64,000 nt of DNA. It comes from Limnanthes douglasii subsp. nivea (lineage: Eukaryota > Streptophyta > Magnoliopsida > Brassicales > Limnanthaceae). The stretch's first letter is position 1, and each line of letters begins with the position of its first letter. A program made the translations under genes and the position numbers. Positions 46,006 through 59,430 of this stretch are shown one piece after another. The notes below the pieces were generated by a model. The model was not told where the DNA came from and made no database searches. It saw nothing but the letters and a program-made list of their open reading frames with translations. The stretch spans positions 79,716,273 to 79,780,272 of the forward strand of contig JAUPFV010000003.1 in NCBI GenBank assembly GCA_036936605.1, read 5' to 3'.

Positions 46006-47270
46006 CCTTGGACTGTTTTTGTTGGCCAATACTTTATTACATTTATATGTATTATAATTGAAGTTAATATTGTCACCTCAATAAATTTTTATAATTTATT
46101 TAGGAGTGGAAATAGAATACAGAAATAATCTGAGTACTGAATCTTAGAACTTGCATGAAGTACCAAGGATAAAAGAGATATTCTTAGCGCTGTTTATTGG
46201 ACTCTTTCTCCTACCAAATTATAAGAGGTTGAATATTACTGTGCTCATCATAGTAAACTTTCATTTTCAAAATTTATTGAAGCTACTCCCATATAAATGA
46301 TTAGTCCAACAATGAATCTGATTCCTTGAATTTTTAATCGACCTCATGTAGCAGTGCCTTCTCATTCTCTTTCAACATATGTCCCGGTGGAGGTTGTTAA
46401 GAAGCCTAGGTGTCGTATGTGAGTAATTTATTGAGTTTGGATAAAAAATTTAGTATAAGTGACCATATATATTCTTTACTGATCCAAAAATCTATAGCAA
46501 AAATAAAGAGAAGTGGAGGATTCCAACGAACATGAATATTCGAATCTCACAGCCTAAGGAAATTCAATTAAAAGAGAAGTGGATATGAGTTTATGGTTAA
46601 CTTTCTACCAAAACTTAACATATTTTTTTGAACATACCAATATGTATCCAAGTCAACTTATATCGAGTTTTTATGGTCTTTTTAAGTTTCAAAATGTTTC
46701 AAAATGTTTATGGTCTTTTTAACTGCTTAATATTTTTTGGTTATGAATAAAATTTATGGCATGAATCTTTATTTTTATTACGGACGATGGTTCAAAGATC
46801 CTCAGTAAATATCTTGATTGCAACACAATTTGGAAAAATGAGTTTGTGTACACCTTTGGTGATTGGTAGACTATGATGAAGTAAAACATATAAATTTGCT
46901 TTCAAACTTGGATCTCTAAATGTAAGTCATGAACTCTTTGTGAATTTTTACTGTGATGTCTTCTTGTTCATGAATATTAGATTTATTTATATTTTTTCTA
47001 GACAATGGTTTGAGTTCTGATCGATCATACAAGTCCCAGCTTCCACAAGAATATGAACTGTATGTCAGGCTTACGAAGGAGGCCAACCAATTATTTTATT
47101 CTTATAAAGTTCTTCTGGTGCCTGAGCAATTCGTTGGTACTGAACAATGGTCCAATATTTTTGTAAACGGAATATTTTCTTTTTATATGGCTTCATGAGA
47201 GGCTAAGACTGATGGCTAAAGATGTTCTACCAAAAAAATCATAAAATGGGTTCTTTTTCCAAATCTACTA
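46006..47270 (+). other. Unrecognised sequence with coding-like remnants
   Basis: No long frame. A 62-codon plus-strand stretch at 47010-47198 (SDRSYKSQLPQEYELYVRL...) and an upstream FVYTFGDW-like piece near 46850 vaguely resemble decayed transposon protein, but I cannot assign a family. An acceptor-like TTTTTTCTAG precedes 47003. Confidence 0.3.
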
Positions 47271-47630
47271 ATATTGAGGGTCTTCATATGAAGAGAGGTA
47301 TTATCAAACGTGCTCAATCCAGGAAGAATGCTAGCAAACTTGTTAAGATTAAGATAATGATTATTGAAGGTACTGAAAGGAGGAACAAACGGATGGACCT
47401 CAGTAGGTGTCCACCAGATGACTAATAAGTTGGAGAAGGAGATGTAACTCATATTGAGGGTCTTCATATGAAGAGAGGTATTATCAAACGTGCTCAATCC
47501 AGGAAGAATGCTAGCAAACTTGTTAAGATTAAGATAATGATTATTGAAGGTACTGAAAGGAGGAACAAATGGATGGACCTCAGTAGGTGTCCACCAGATG
47601 ACTAATAAGTTGGAGAAGGAGATGTAACTC
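47271..47630 (+). repeat. Tandem duplication of 180 bp (two copies)
   Basis: 47271-47450 and 47451-47630 are head-to-tail and differ at one visible base (AACAAACGG versus AACAAATGG). The unit is 60 codons long. On the plus strand a Lys/Arg-rich reading (IEGLHMKRGIIKRAQSRKN) ends in a stop before the unit ends. Confidence 0.9.
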
Positions 47631-47632
47631 AT

Positions 47633-48789
47633 AGTTCAAAAAATCTCTAAGGGGTTATTAGGTCTAAAATTTTACAATAGTCGGATTTTAGATAGAGAAA
47701 CACGAGATCTATAGAGAGAAATTGTCAAAAAATAGTAATAAAATAATAATTGTTCACCATTTCATAAAAAAATATTCATTACTTTATATAGTAATGACGG
47801 TGGGTCCAAATGCCACATGGTGAATTTATTTATGGCTATTTTCACCCCATTATTCTACTAAGTAACATCTATTTATTTTTGTATTACATAAAATACCCCT
47901 AATATTACACATTATTTGGGCTTACATTAAAAATTAAATATTGGCCCAATAAATAACCGACGAGACACGTGGGTCAGATATTTCCTACCCTTATTAGTAG
48001 CCTCATTGTCCTACTAAAAATATTTGAGGGAGGACTATCGTTGGAGTTGCTTTAGATTTTCTTGAGCTGCACTTAACCATGTAATCCAAAGTGAACTTGG
48101 TAGCTTAGATGGATCTGATTTCATCTTTATATGGAAATTAACTTATCTTACAAAGTTTTTTGTGATTTGAAACTGGTTGATTCAGACGACCTCTTCCTTG
48201 GTGAATTTTAATATAAAAATTATTACTTTAGCGCTCATACATCAAACATGACTTTTTTTAGTACATGTGCCACCTATTAATTCAAACTATGTCATAGATT
48301 CTTATTAATATAATTGAGGGATTTATTAGACCTAAACCTTTCCACTTCTATATGTGCGCACAAGTTCAAAAGTGGGAGAATAACTATGAAACTTTTCCAC
48401 TTCTCTAAACAAGTGTTCATTGAGTCTGCAACATTGTTTCTATAAACATGTTTTTCTCCTCTCACAATTCTAATTTGCAAATTTTTTTAGAGAGAGAGAA
48501 AAAAAATTCCACCGCAAAAACTACTTCCCAGTTAAGAAGCCACTGTAAATTAATAGTTCGGTACACTTTATTAAGAAATCCTTTAATAAGTCGAACAGTA
48601 ATCCTAATGAGAACCAAGTCCAATGCTCTTGACTGATTATATTATAGTATAATAGGCCGACCAAAATAATTCTGACAGGATCATCAACAAAGAGCCTATT
48701 CACTTATCAATTTGTCAAACCCCATAAATAATTTATGGAATAGTACAATAGGAACACATACTTAAGTGAGCGGAAATTGAACTTGTAAT
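47633..48789. other. AT-rich sequence; degraded end of copia fragment
   Basis: No intact gene. On the minus strand 48620-48780 may continue the copia Pol remnant past the integrase core, but the similarity is too weak to assign. A short A/G run is at 48490-48507. Confidence 0.4.
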
Positions 48790-50500
48790 GTTGTCAAGGT
48801 CTAATAGAAGGGTATGAAGAAGATCCATACCCTTTAAGGATATAATAATCAAGTGCCATATGGTATACTAATTCAAAAGATGTTTTGTTGTCTAAAGTAG
48901 AGACGAGTAATATAGTTATGAATTAAGTGGTTGTGCCAAAATCATCAGACCAGTAAGAGAAGGGTAGTTGAGACTAATCAAAAGGGTTAGGACAATCTCA
49001 ACAATTTTCATATACTTTCTTTATGCCCTACCATTTTGGGAAAATGTGTAAGGACATGATATTTTTAGATCAATACCACAACTCTTAGTAAAAGGTAGCA
49101 AAGCTTTGTATTCTCCTCAACCATCAGTATGTAAGACTTTAATTTGTCTTTTAAACTCAGTTTCAACTAATTTTTTAAATTCTATGAAGATAAATAATGC
49201 ACCAATTTTTTGTTAAGGGATACACACAAGAAAACCTATTGAAAACATCTACACATAAAATGTAATACTTATATACATTTCTGGTTTTGTATACGGGTTG
49301 GTCCCCGCAAATCAGAATAGACAAAACCCAAAATATCTAAAGTATGAGAATTAAATACAAGAAAGAGTAATCTGTGGGACTTTCCCAACTCTAAAAAAAC
49401 TCAAAAAAAGAATTTATTTTTTATTAAAATAAACATTACATAGATGTACAACCTTAGATAAAATAGTAAGAGATTAATGGCCCGATCCAGGGTGCTATTG
49501 TTTATGTAAAGAAAACTAAGAACTAGAACCTAGTGATAACTCATAACTAAGAGCCCTATAAGACTCATTCACAGCCTTATCAATGCAATATAGACCTTTC
49601 ACAACCTTCCCTGTTACAAGGACCTTCCTTGTTTCCGAATTCTTCATAAAACACACATATTCAAAAAACTCAACAAAAACTTGATTGTGTGAAGTAAGCT
49701 TAGAAACATAAAGTAAGTTTTTTGAAATTGTAGGAACGTGGAGTATGTTGTTTACGTATAGTGGTTTATTAACACAAGTATGAATCATAGAGTTACCAAC
49801 ATGTTTAATCATGCATTTTTTGCCTTTTCCAACCTAGGCAAAAACATTACCTTTATTATCCATTCTCTCTCTCTCGATAGACTAAGATTATGAGTCACGT
49901 GATGAGTGGCTCTTGTGACCGCATACCATTTATTATAATTGTTTGAGTCTGTAGTCATAAGATAAGAATCACGATCAGACCTTTGTTGTTGTTTCTCTGC
50001 AGATAATGGTCCCAATGTATTTGGATCATCGGTAAGGTAGCAGGTACTTTGTCCCCTCGAACCTTGAGTGTTTTTTGGTTGTTGTTTGCTACTTTTGAAG
50101 TCATTGTTGTTTGGTGACGCTAAATTAAGCCTAGACATATATCATTGCAGGTTTGAAAGTTTCTCCAATATACTCTCAAAGGTTAGAAAAGATGATTGGA
50201 GAGTTACCCAAGTCACATCTTCTTTGTCATGTAGACTCGCGACTATAGGTGTATAGTATGAGTCAATTCCCGCAAATACTTATGAAACTAGATCAACAAT
50301 AAGGACATGAGAGGCAATTATGGCTACGTTATCAGTAATAGAATTTATTTTATCTAGTAATTCATCCATGGTAGAGGCATCATTTCTTGTTATGTGAAAA
50401 TATCCCTTAAAATAATAGATTTTGGCCATGGTTTGTGAACAAAAAATATATATATCAAAGTACCTCATAGTTATTTGGATGACTTATGTTTCAATAGTCA
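48790..50500 (-). mobile_element. Ty1/copia retrotransposon fragment (gag to integrase)
   Basis: Minus-strand order: gag part of the UBN2/retrotran_gag type (DASTMDELLDKINSITDNVA, ILEKLSNLQ; about 50400-50150). Protease region WYAVTRATHHVTHNLSL (about 49925-49875), where the usual WYxDSGATHH has lost its catalytic Asp. GAG-pre-integrase domain, open at 49812-49516 (LYVNNILHVPTISKNLLYVSKL). Decayed integrase with VVHLCNVYF, IFIEFKKLVETELKRQIKVLHTDG, GEYKALLPF and SCPYTFSQNG (about 49210-49000). No LTRs or reverse transcriptase found, so it is truncated on both sides. Confidence 0.8.
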
Positions 50501-52315
50501 TGTAGTTGTTTTAGAATCATTGATGGTAAATAGCCAGCCAAGTTATGGTCTCTAGACTATGAATCTTCAAAGGCTGGATATCTAGCTAAGAAACCATTTG
50601 AATCAAAAAGTACATGAGGAGGACATGAAGTATCCCCTAAAAAAATGGCCAAAAGGTTTGTTTTCTTTGATAACTAGAATAATCAAAGGCTACATGGGGA
50701 GGATATGGTCTAACTTAAAGTTGTTGCTAATGTTGCTTATTCGCACGATTTGTGTTTTGTTGCTTTTGAATGACTCAAGTAGAAGGAAACTAGAGTCTCC
50801 AATGTCTGAGGTCAGAGATTGGGAGTTGTCATTTGTCATTTCAGTTAGATATACTATGTTAATAGAATGAGGAATATTCTAAATTATGTTATAAATTCTT
50901 ATCATATTCTATTAATTTCTAAAAATGAGATGTCAAGTGCTTGTTGTTGATTTAAATTTTTTCTTGGGCTTGTTATTTACTTGGCACCGGACTTGTTTTG
51001 ATTTCATTTTTTAGGCTTGATGTAGGATTGTTGCTTGGCTTAACCCGATTTCTCTTGAAGGCGGCTAACCTTGTAAGTCTTAGGGTTAGATTTACTTTGA
51101 GTTGGAAAAAAAGTAAGTTGAGCTACTTCTTCGCTCACTACCCTTTACTCTATATAGATTTTTTTATTTCTCACCACAAAACTCTTCCATCATTTGACTT
51201 CTTTTCTCTCTTCTATCGATACTAACAAGTAGATTAAGGTTCTTATTATCTATTCTGCATATATAATTTTACTTGATTTCATACGAATGATATTTTTCTA
51301 TGAAACTTATTCCAAATATGATTTCATAATGATCAATATATCTCTTCTTCAAAATAAATATGAATAATATAATTATGTACTTATATTTAAGTGTTAATAA
51401 CAAAAACTAAAAGAATCGATTTTAAAAATTAAAAGGAGTGGTCTTATTGTTAGGCTCAATGGGGTGCCTATTTTCTGGAAGTTACATATTATTCTTATTC
51501 TTAGACTGAGTGTGTTCTTGTGCATCCACTACTCAAACTCTTCGTCTTAAACCACTATTCTTTGACGACTTAAACACACTAAGCTTTTTTAAAACACTTT
51601 TATTGTATGCTTGGAATAACCTGTTTTTATTGTTAATCGCTTGAATGTGTTCCAAAAATGCTTGATGGCTTGATTGTGTTTTTGTTTTCAATATTAATAT
51701 TTTATTTTATATAGCTTCATCATGTTTTGTTTTTTCATAAATTTCTTAAGATGTTTGATTGAGCATTGAGTTTAATTGGTTGATTGATTAAGTAGGATTA
51801 AACATTTAGTATGTTTGTGAAAGTGATTTATATTTTGTGTTGCAAAAGAATATTGTGATTTCTTCTAAACAGATAACACTTAGTTGCGAGGTAAAAATGC
51901 ATTTAATTTTCAAGGTTATTTCGAAAATAGTTGCATTTATTTTTTACGAAAATAACATTTAATTTTGAAGACTACTCTCGAAATTATGTGTTATTATTTT
52001 ATCAAAAATCCAATGATTAGGATGGACTGTTTTAAAATCATCTATTTTTTAAATCATGTGATTCTGAAATAGGCTCTCGAAATATCAATAGCATTTTTGT
52101 AAAAACATTACATGTTTTTCCTTTATATGATATTTTGTTTAATTTTAATGAGTAAACAATTAGTGCTTATTATAATATAATAATCTTAAATATTTACTAT
52201 TATTAGTTAGGAAGAACAAAATATATAGAGGATGCTCTGTCAAGAAGTCCCAAGAACAGAGCTACATTTCTACAACTATTGAATTCAATCTTGCTTAGAT
52301 CGTCTTTAAAGAAAA
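50501..52315. other. No supported gene; AT-rich
   Basis: Short frames such as 50598-50870 carry no known motif. A TCTATATAGA stretch near 51150 with a CT-rich follow-up resembles a promoter but leads to no gene. No paired LTR was found for the copia fragment. Confidence 0.4.
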
Positions 52316-53740
52316 ATGAATTCTTCCATCATGGAAGAGGATGAGATAATTTTGTCACTTCCATGCACACCAAGCTCATCAAAATCTCTGCCTATCAGTG
52401 TTCCTGAGTTCAAAAAATATTTTCCTCCTCTATCAAGAGAAAATCAAGAAAAGAATCGTATAAACAATGGTCCAATATCATTATTTAACCAAATAATAAG
52501 GGTAATATCTAACACTGTATTTGAAAACTCGAACCATAATAATGTGTACATGTAAGAAACTGAGAATCGTGATACAATGAAATCCTTTGACGATGTGTTA
52601 AAGCCAAAATCTCAGGGGTTTTTTCATCGAAATGCCTTTGTTACTCGTATCCGGAATCAAAACCAAATGATAATCAACTTCGAGGGAAATGATATTGAAC
52701 ACCTTCAACATATTTCGAAGCATACCATTTTAGGAAAATTGCTTTCAAGAAGCCAAAGTACGAAGTTATCAAAGAATTTCTAGGCAGTTTTAAATTCTCC
52801 AACTCTTTCAGCGTATCTCAATGGGATTACAGGCACGTATTTATAGAGATAAGACTATGCAGCTTCTTAAATAGAGTCATTAGTTCGATCCTAGAAAAGA
52901 AATTTCTTTAACACCAATCTGGGTAACATTAGCTAACCTGCCTGAATTCTTGTATAATAAAGGAACAATTCTGGGAATTGCAAAGTCAATGGGTACTCCT
53001 TTGAAAATCTGGATTTCCCCAATTAATAGAGATAAATTCAATTGCGTTAAGTTTTGGATGGAAGTGGATATCTCTAAACCTCTTGTTAACATCATCAAGA
53101 TCAAGTTTGGAGTTGAAGATGGGTTCTGTCTAGATGTTATCTATGACCCTCATCCACAATACTGTAATATATGCAATCATATTGGCCATAGTGAAAATGT
53201 ATGCAAGAGGAATCTTTCGAACAAACAAGTTCACCAGGAAAGAGATGAAACAACTCAACATGGTACTGATTTGATTTCCAAAAACAAAAGTACGACACCC
53301 AGACTCAAATCAGTCATAGTGGATACTGAAACACCATAGATGTCGTAGACCAGAACTACAATCAATTGACTAAAGGCAGGTCTACTATAGGTGTGAACAT
53401 AAAGCAAAAAGATACATCAAAAGATGAAGATCTAAACTCTGTAATTGATGAAGATGGGAAACAACTCAACGATGATTCAGAAATGTCTGAAGAACTTCAC
53501 ACCCGGGAAAGATGATCCTTGTTTGATGTTAATATTGAGAAAATTGATATTGGTCTGGAAACAACTTCTCCAACTAAAGAAACAACAGGCAGCCGCCCAT
53601 GCTCTCTTACACAAGAAAAGTAACACAGTGAGTTCATGAAAGTACAAACCAAGAAATTTAAGAAGATCATAAATTGGAACAACAAAGGCTCTACTTCATC
53701 TAAACTTATACAACTAAAAAAAGAAATTAAATCAAAATCA
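52316..53740 (+). pseudogene. LINE ORF1 (nucleic-acid-binding protein)
   Basis: Starts MNSSIMEEDEIILSLP at 52316. Parts: 52316-52555, 52577-52783 (FDDVLKPKSQGFFHRN, a DUF4283-type region) and 52950-53339 (GTILGIAKSMGTPLKIW, VKFWMEVDISKPL, DVIYDPHPQYCNICNHIGHSENVC). The last is a CX2CX4HX4C zinc knuckle at about 53160-53202. Plant L1-like LINEs encode just such a DUF4283 plus CCHC protein upstream of ORF2. Stops at 52555, 52783 and 53337 and a decayed stretch 52790-52940 break it. It would coat LINE RNA. Confidence 0.8.
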
Positions 53741-53745
53741 TCCAA

Positions 53746-56700
53746 ATGACCATCAAGCTGCTAAACTGGAACGTAAGGGGCCTTGGGAACAAGTAAACCA
53801 TGAGTAAATTAAAGTCTCTAAAGGGGTCTAAAAAGCATTCCTTTATGGCTCAAAGGATATGTTACAATCAATACTTTAGCAATGTCAGTAATAAAATTTG
53901 GATTTTGTGGCTTGATGATTACACGATTGATATCTTAAGCAATGAAGAGTAGTTAATTAATGTCAATGTTAACTATCCTACCTTGAACAAGAACTTCAGA
54001 CTCTTTGTTATATATGCAAAGTGTAATAGAACTCTAAGATTGGAGCTTTGGGAATCTCTTAGACAGTGGAATGACACTACTACTGAATGGATTGTGGTTG
54101 GTGATTTCAACACCACCTTTAATATTGAAGAGTAGTTTTCCTGCACTAGAGCCTCTTTAAGGAGAATGGATGATTTCAATAACCTAATTCTTGATTGAAA
54201 TATACTTGATGATGGATACTCTGGTTTTAAATATACGTGAATTAATGGTAGAAAGTGGAATAGGTTGGACAAGGTACCCTACAACAATTCGTGGATCAAT
54301 TACTTTGACAATACAAAGGTTGTTCACTTGACTAGGACATGCGCTGATCATTCACCTATATGTGTTTCTATTTCATCCAATCTAGACTATTTCAAGCCTT
54401 CTTTCAAGTTTCTAAATATGTGGACAAGGCATCACAGCTTCTTAGAAACAGTTGAGAGGAGTTTGGTTAAACCTATGTTAGGGAATCCTTTGCAAAGGTT
54501 CTGGTGGAAGTTGAAAAGATTGAAAGAAGATTTGAAGACTTGGAATAAAAATAATTTTGGCAGCGTGTTTGATTTTATCAGACAGGTTGAGAAGGAGATA
54601 GCTTTCTTGGAGGTTAAATACCATTCTACTATGGACATATCTGATAAAATTCTTCTAGATAGGGAAAATGAGACTCAGCTGGAGTTGCTTACAAGGGAGG
54701 AGTGGTTCTGGGAACAAAAGACTCATACTTTGTGGCTGAAGGATAATGATAGGAATTCAAAATTCTTTCATAAATTAGTCAAGAAAAGGGCTAAAAGGAA
54801 TAATATTCACACAATTTGGGATGGAAGTCAATGGATAGAAGAGTAGGAATCAATCAACAATTCAGCAGTATCTTACTTGTAATCTCTCTTAACCTTTCTA
54901 ATAATAATACTGACTATGTTGATGTCTCTGATGTTATCCCTAAGCTTGTTTCTGGAGAGGATAACACAAAGTTGGTTAAGATTCCCCCTGATGATGAAAT
55001 TTACAAAGTTATCTGTGATCTAAATCCTAATAAAGCTGCAGGGCCAGACAGTTTCAATGGAAAATTTTACAAGGATTGTTGGAGTATAATCCAAGGTGAC
55101 TTATGTGCAGCTATTAAAAATTTCTGTAAAGGTGGTAGAATTCCTACTGGGATTCTTGCTTCTGTGATATGTCTGATTCCTAAAGCGATGTCTCCTAAAC
55201 CATGGAAGGACTTTAGTCCAATCAGCTTAACTACTCCCCAAAAGAGAATCTACTCCAAAATCATCAACAAAAGGCTGGGTATGATACTTCCTAAGTTGAT
55301 CTCGGATAAGAAGGGACATTTGTCACTAACATAAATATCCACGAGAACATCCTTATTGCAAAAGAATTATGCTATGATATTAAGCTAAAAACCATGGGAA
55401 GCAACAACTTAATTCTGAAGATAGATATGGAGAAGGCATTTGACAGGCTTTCTCACAAGTTTCTTCATGAAATTATTAAATCATTTGGGTTCAGTTCATA
55501 CTTTATTGATATTATAAACAAAAATATCATGAACAATCATTTCTCATTAATCATTAATGGTGCCACCAAAGGTTTCTTCAGGTCAACTCAAGGGTTGAGA
55601 CAGGGGGATCCCTTATCCCCCAGTTTGTTCATTCTTGATGAGGAGTATTTGATTCGTGGCCATAAGAAGATTAATAATTAATACAACTCAATAAGATACA
55701 AGGCAAAAGGACATCAAAACATACCTTGCTTGGCATTTACTGATGACGTCACTATCTTCTGTAATGATTATACTTCTTCAATGGACAAAATCTCTCAATT
55801 CCTGTCACATTATCAAAAAATCTCAAACCAGTGTATTAACAGAGATAAGTCCAAGCTTATTGTTGCTGATAACATGGCTTCTCATAGTATAAACAGTGTT
55901 GGAAGGAGTCTGGGAATAATACAAAGCTTTATGCCTTTCAAATACTTGGGGGTGATGCTTAGCAACAGAAGCAGAATTAGTTACTTTGACAACTTAGTAT
56001 CAAGAATCAAAGAGAGAATCATTGATTGGGATAGCTGTACTCTCTCATTTGGTGGGTATTTATTATTGATCCAGTCTGTGCTATCTTCTCTTCCTTTATA
56101 CTATATGGAGAATACAACTAATCCTAAAGTAGTAACAATGAGAATCGAGAACTTATACAATAAGTTCTTATGGCAAAACAAGACAGAGACTAAAGCAATT
56201 AACCGGTCTACATGGAGCAAGCTTTGTAAACCATATGCTGAGGGGGGAAATTAACGTCATGAAGTTAGAAACATTGCAAGAGACATTATCTTACAAGCTT
56301 TGGTTTAACTTTAAAGCTAATAAATCTCGTTGTTCTAAGCTTATGAGCTCTATATACTACAAAAACCATCATCATATTGTTGCGCGTATCCCTAACAGAA
56401 GATCAAGAGTATGAACTATAATCACTCGGATTAGAGATAAAGCAAACAAATTTATTTTCTAGATTCCTAGGTGTGGTGAAATCGACTTCTGGTTTGATAG
56501 ATGGTGCACTGAAAGGGCTTTAATATACTTTAATGAAAATGATTAAAGGGCTTATATGAAAATACAAAAAACAGCAATTCATGGGCAAATGATAGCTGGG
56601 ATGTGAACAAGCTAATTACCATTGTTCTATAGTTTGTAATATTCTTAAGATCAAGCTGAATAACAACCCTGATAGAATCATGTGGTCTCTAACCCCTGAT

Positions 56701-57700
56701 GGAAAATTCAACATAAAAAAACTTGGAGCACAATAAGAGCTTAGGGAAATGAATCAAACCTTTGTAGAAAAACTTGGAACTCTGTCACCCCCAATAAATG
56801 TTCCTTCTTTCTATAAAGGGCTTTGTTAAACTGAATACCATCATATGTTAATCTGCAGAGAAGAAGATTTCAGTTAGCTTCAAAATGTCATTTTAATGGT
56901 ATTTTTGGAATAACTAATTCTAGAAATATGACATTGCAGCACATAATCCGTACCTGGTACTGGTCTTCGAATAAGTCTTGTCGTATAAGATCGATCATTC
57001 CTGCAATAATTACTTGGGCCATCTGGAGAGCAATAAATTGGAAGAAGCACCAGGACATCCATATAACTCCAACATCTCTGATTGATTATGTGATTCGCAT
57101 CATAACTGGGCTAAATAATTCAATCTACTCAAAAGAAGACATTGGGGGAAGGACATTAAAGTAGCAAATCTCTTGGGATGCAGTATTCAGTAAATGAAAC
57201 AGATGATACCGATCCCACTCAAATGTTCTGCTCCAAAGCTCAATCAATACAAGTTAAACATTAACAGAGCTTCAATGGCATCAGGCGAGTCTAGTGGAGG
57301 AGGTGTGATTAGAAACCAGGATGGAACCATCATCAAAGGTTTTGGAAGAACCTATGGGAAGAATATAGCAATAGTTGCAGAAACCAGAGCTCTTATTGAC
57401 CGCTTATCCATATGCAAAGCTCTAAACATTAAAAAGCTCGACATTGAAGTGAATTCCAATATTCTGGTGGACTTGATAGGAAGTGGTAAAGAAATTTGAT
57501 TATTGGATCCTCTCTTAAGCTATTGTCGAAAGCTAATAACATCTGAAATAACGATCAAGCACATCTTTCGGGAGCAGAACAAGGCTGCAGATTGGGTAGC
57601 GAAGCATACGCTTCAGGTGAAAGGAGATATAAAATTCAATCACGAATCTGCTCATAATCAATTAAGAGCAATCGTATTCCTAGAAAGCATTGGGTTATGA
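53746..57700 (+). pseudogene. LINE ORF2: endonuclease, reverse transcriptase, RNase H
   Basis: Start at 53746 (MTIKLLNWNVRGLGN), typical of plant L1 ORF2. Endonuclease motifs: NWNVRGLG, WIVVGDFNT (about 54090), RLDK, ADHSPI (usual SDHSPI). Reverse transcriptase: NPNKAAGPDSFNGKFYKDCW, LILKIDMEKAFDRL, TQGLRQGDPLSPSLF and the active site AFTDDVTIF near 55738 (usual FADD; both Asp kept). FKYLGVMLSNR and IIDWDSCTLSFGGYLLLI follow. A decayed zf-RVT region (56230-57150) precedes an RNase H domain (57194-57700; NINRASMAS replaces the usual NxDGAS, losing the first Asp; ETRALIDRLSIC; HIFREQNKAADWVAKH). Stops at 53800, 53950, 54846, 55334, 55681, 56254 and others. Confidence 0.88.
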
Positions 57701-57960
57701 TACGTTAGGTACTCGGATTAGAGCGGATAGATTTGTTTGAGACTGTTAGCATTGGAGGTTGAAGATGGTGGTTTCCGTTTTGAGAAGGTAGAGATAATTT
57801 GGAGGTTGTTTCTGGTTCTTCAAGCTTGGTGTTTTGGTTGAAAGCAAAGACGGGCTTTTAGTTTTCAATTTCCTCTGTTTTTTTATTGTGAATGTAAATT
57901 TCAAAGCTTGTAGACAAGCCCTTCTGCTCTTCAAAGTATTATAATAAAAGTCATCATTTG

Positions 57961-59430
57961 AATTAAAAATGATAATAATAATTAGTCGATAATTTCAACA
58001 CGAAATTAATATACATTATTAATGGTTTATATAATATTTTCTTTCTTGACGCATTATTATTATTTTTATTAGATTGTTCAGATAATATTTTGGGTCTTGA
58101 TTCATTATTTTTTATTTCTATTAGATTGTATCGGTTTAGTTTTGTTATTAATTTATTTCTGTTAATTTTTTTACATATGGATATAACCTCCCGAGTTAAA
58201 ATAAGGGAAATGACACATTAAGTACCTATCAACCAAACATATTACTATCCAGTACCCAAAAAAGGGTTAATGCTCACTTAATACCCACTTCAATAAAACA
58301 ATTCCCTTTTAAGACCTAATTTTATTTTAATACAATAATTACCCTCAACCTAGTATATAAGTCTAATTTGTGAAACAAAATAGGTATTTTTGGCTACAGT
58401 ATCATTACGCAAAATTTGAAATTTGAATTTATGACTCTCTCTCTCTCTCCTCTCTCCTAACCTAACAAACAACCCATTCTCAAAGAAGGGTTTGTTGGTT
58501 TCAAATTTTCTTGCCGTGATCAGTTTCTTGCCGGCAACCACTATTGGCCACCGGTGATCCTACCCAAATACCGTTCATCTTTAGAAACCACCGTTCCCCG
58601 GCCATTTTCGATCACCGGTGAGCAAAAACCGTTGAAAAAACTAAGCTTTTCGGCTTCTGTCAAACAGCATCTTCACTTCTCGAACTACGAAATCATGTTG
58701 CGAACATGACTCTTGATTCAAACCTGTAAACCAGTTCTGAAATAAACCTCCCATTACTGTCGACTTCACCTGAAAATCAGAATGAAGGTGAGATTAACCT
58801 GACTGTACATCGGCATTCTTCTTTTTCCGTTTTCCAGCTTAACATGAGATTAACTAGTCGAAATCATGTATGTTAATGACAAGAAAACGTTTAAATTTTG
58901 TTTAGTTTATCATTCTGGTCGATTAACGATCGATACATTCTTCAGTAACTTTCCGGTAAGCATTTGCAGTTTTTCAGTTCGATTGAACAGGATGCGTTTG
59001 ATGTCTGTTTAGTCTAAGAGATGATGATGCGGTTTACGTGTTGTTTGTATACTCTCGTTGCTAGTTTGGTTGAGTATTCTACTGTCGTTGCATTTTATTT
59101 GTTGAATACTTACACTGCTAGATACAAGAACCATTACCTTTAGTCATTGCGTTTTTACCTAGCACTGATACCTGTCTTTGCAATTTGTGTATGAATATAG
59201 TGGTTGCTAGATGTCGGTATCTACATTGTGATTTTTGATTATAAGTTAGAGACATTGCTAGATTGGTTTTCATACATTGCGACTATAGTTATGCGACATT
59301 GTTAGATGCTTTCATACATATATCATTTAGATAGAAATTTTCTATAACACATTTATGCGTTGTACGATGCCCTACAACAAACTAACCCAAACTCCTACAA
59401 TTTAGGGTAGTATATGTCGAAACCCAAAGT
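57961..59430 (+). other. Left flank and leader of MULE-like locus
   Basis: A GGGAAATGACACATTAAG start near 58206 resembles a MULE terminal-repeat start, but no matching right end occurs before 64000. A CT microsatellite lies at about 58434-58450. An 11-bp inverted repeat with CACCGGTG cores sits at 58549-58559 and 58610-58620. Five variants of the word TTGCTAGAT lie between 59056 and 59310. No ORF; possible 5' leader and introns of the transposase gene. Confidence 0.4.

Larger units (their letters stand above)
52210..57960 (+). mobile_element. L1-like LINE (non-LTR retrotransposon)
   Basis: ORF1 and ORF2 in order on the plus strand. The 3' end is roughly at an AATAAAAGTCATC block near 57940-57960. 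No clear poly(A) or target duplication is visible, so both outer limits are estimates. Confidence 0.75.

Noticed and set aside
47216..47632. 138-codon minus-strand frame spanning the tandem duplication
   Set aside because: Stays open only because the 180-bp unit is a multiple of three; no motif, no promoter, unit simply repeats itself.
50938..51230. Right LTR of the copia fragment
   Set aside because: Contains a TATATAG-like box, but no matching copy exists left of 48790 and orientation does not fit a minus-strand element.
58204..58330. Left terminal inverted repeat of a complete MULE
   Set aside because: The start resembles one, but no inverted copy is present before 64000, so completeness cannot be claimed.
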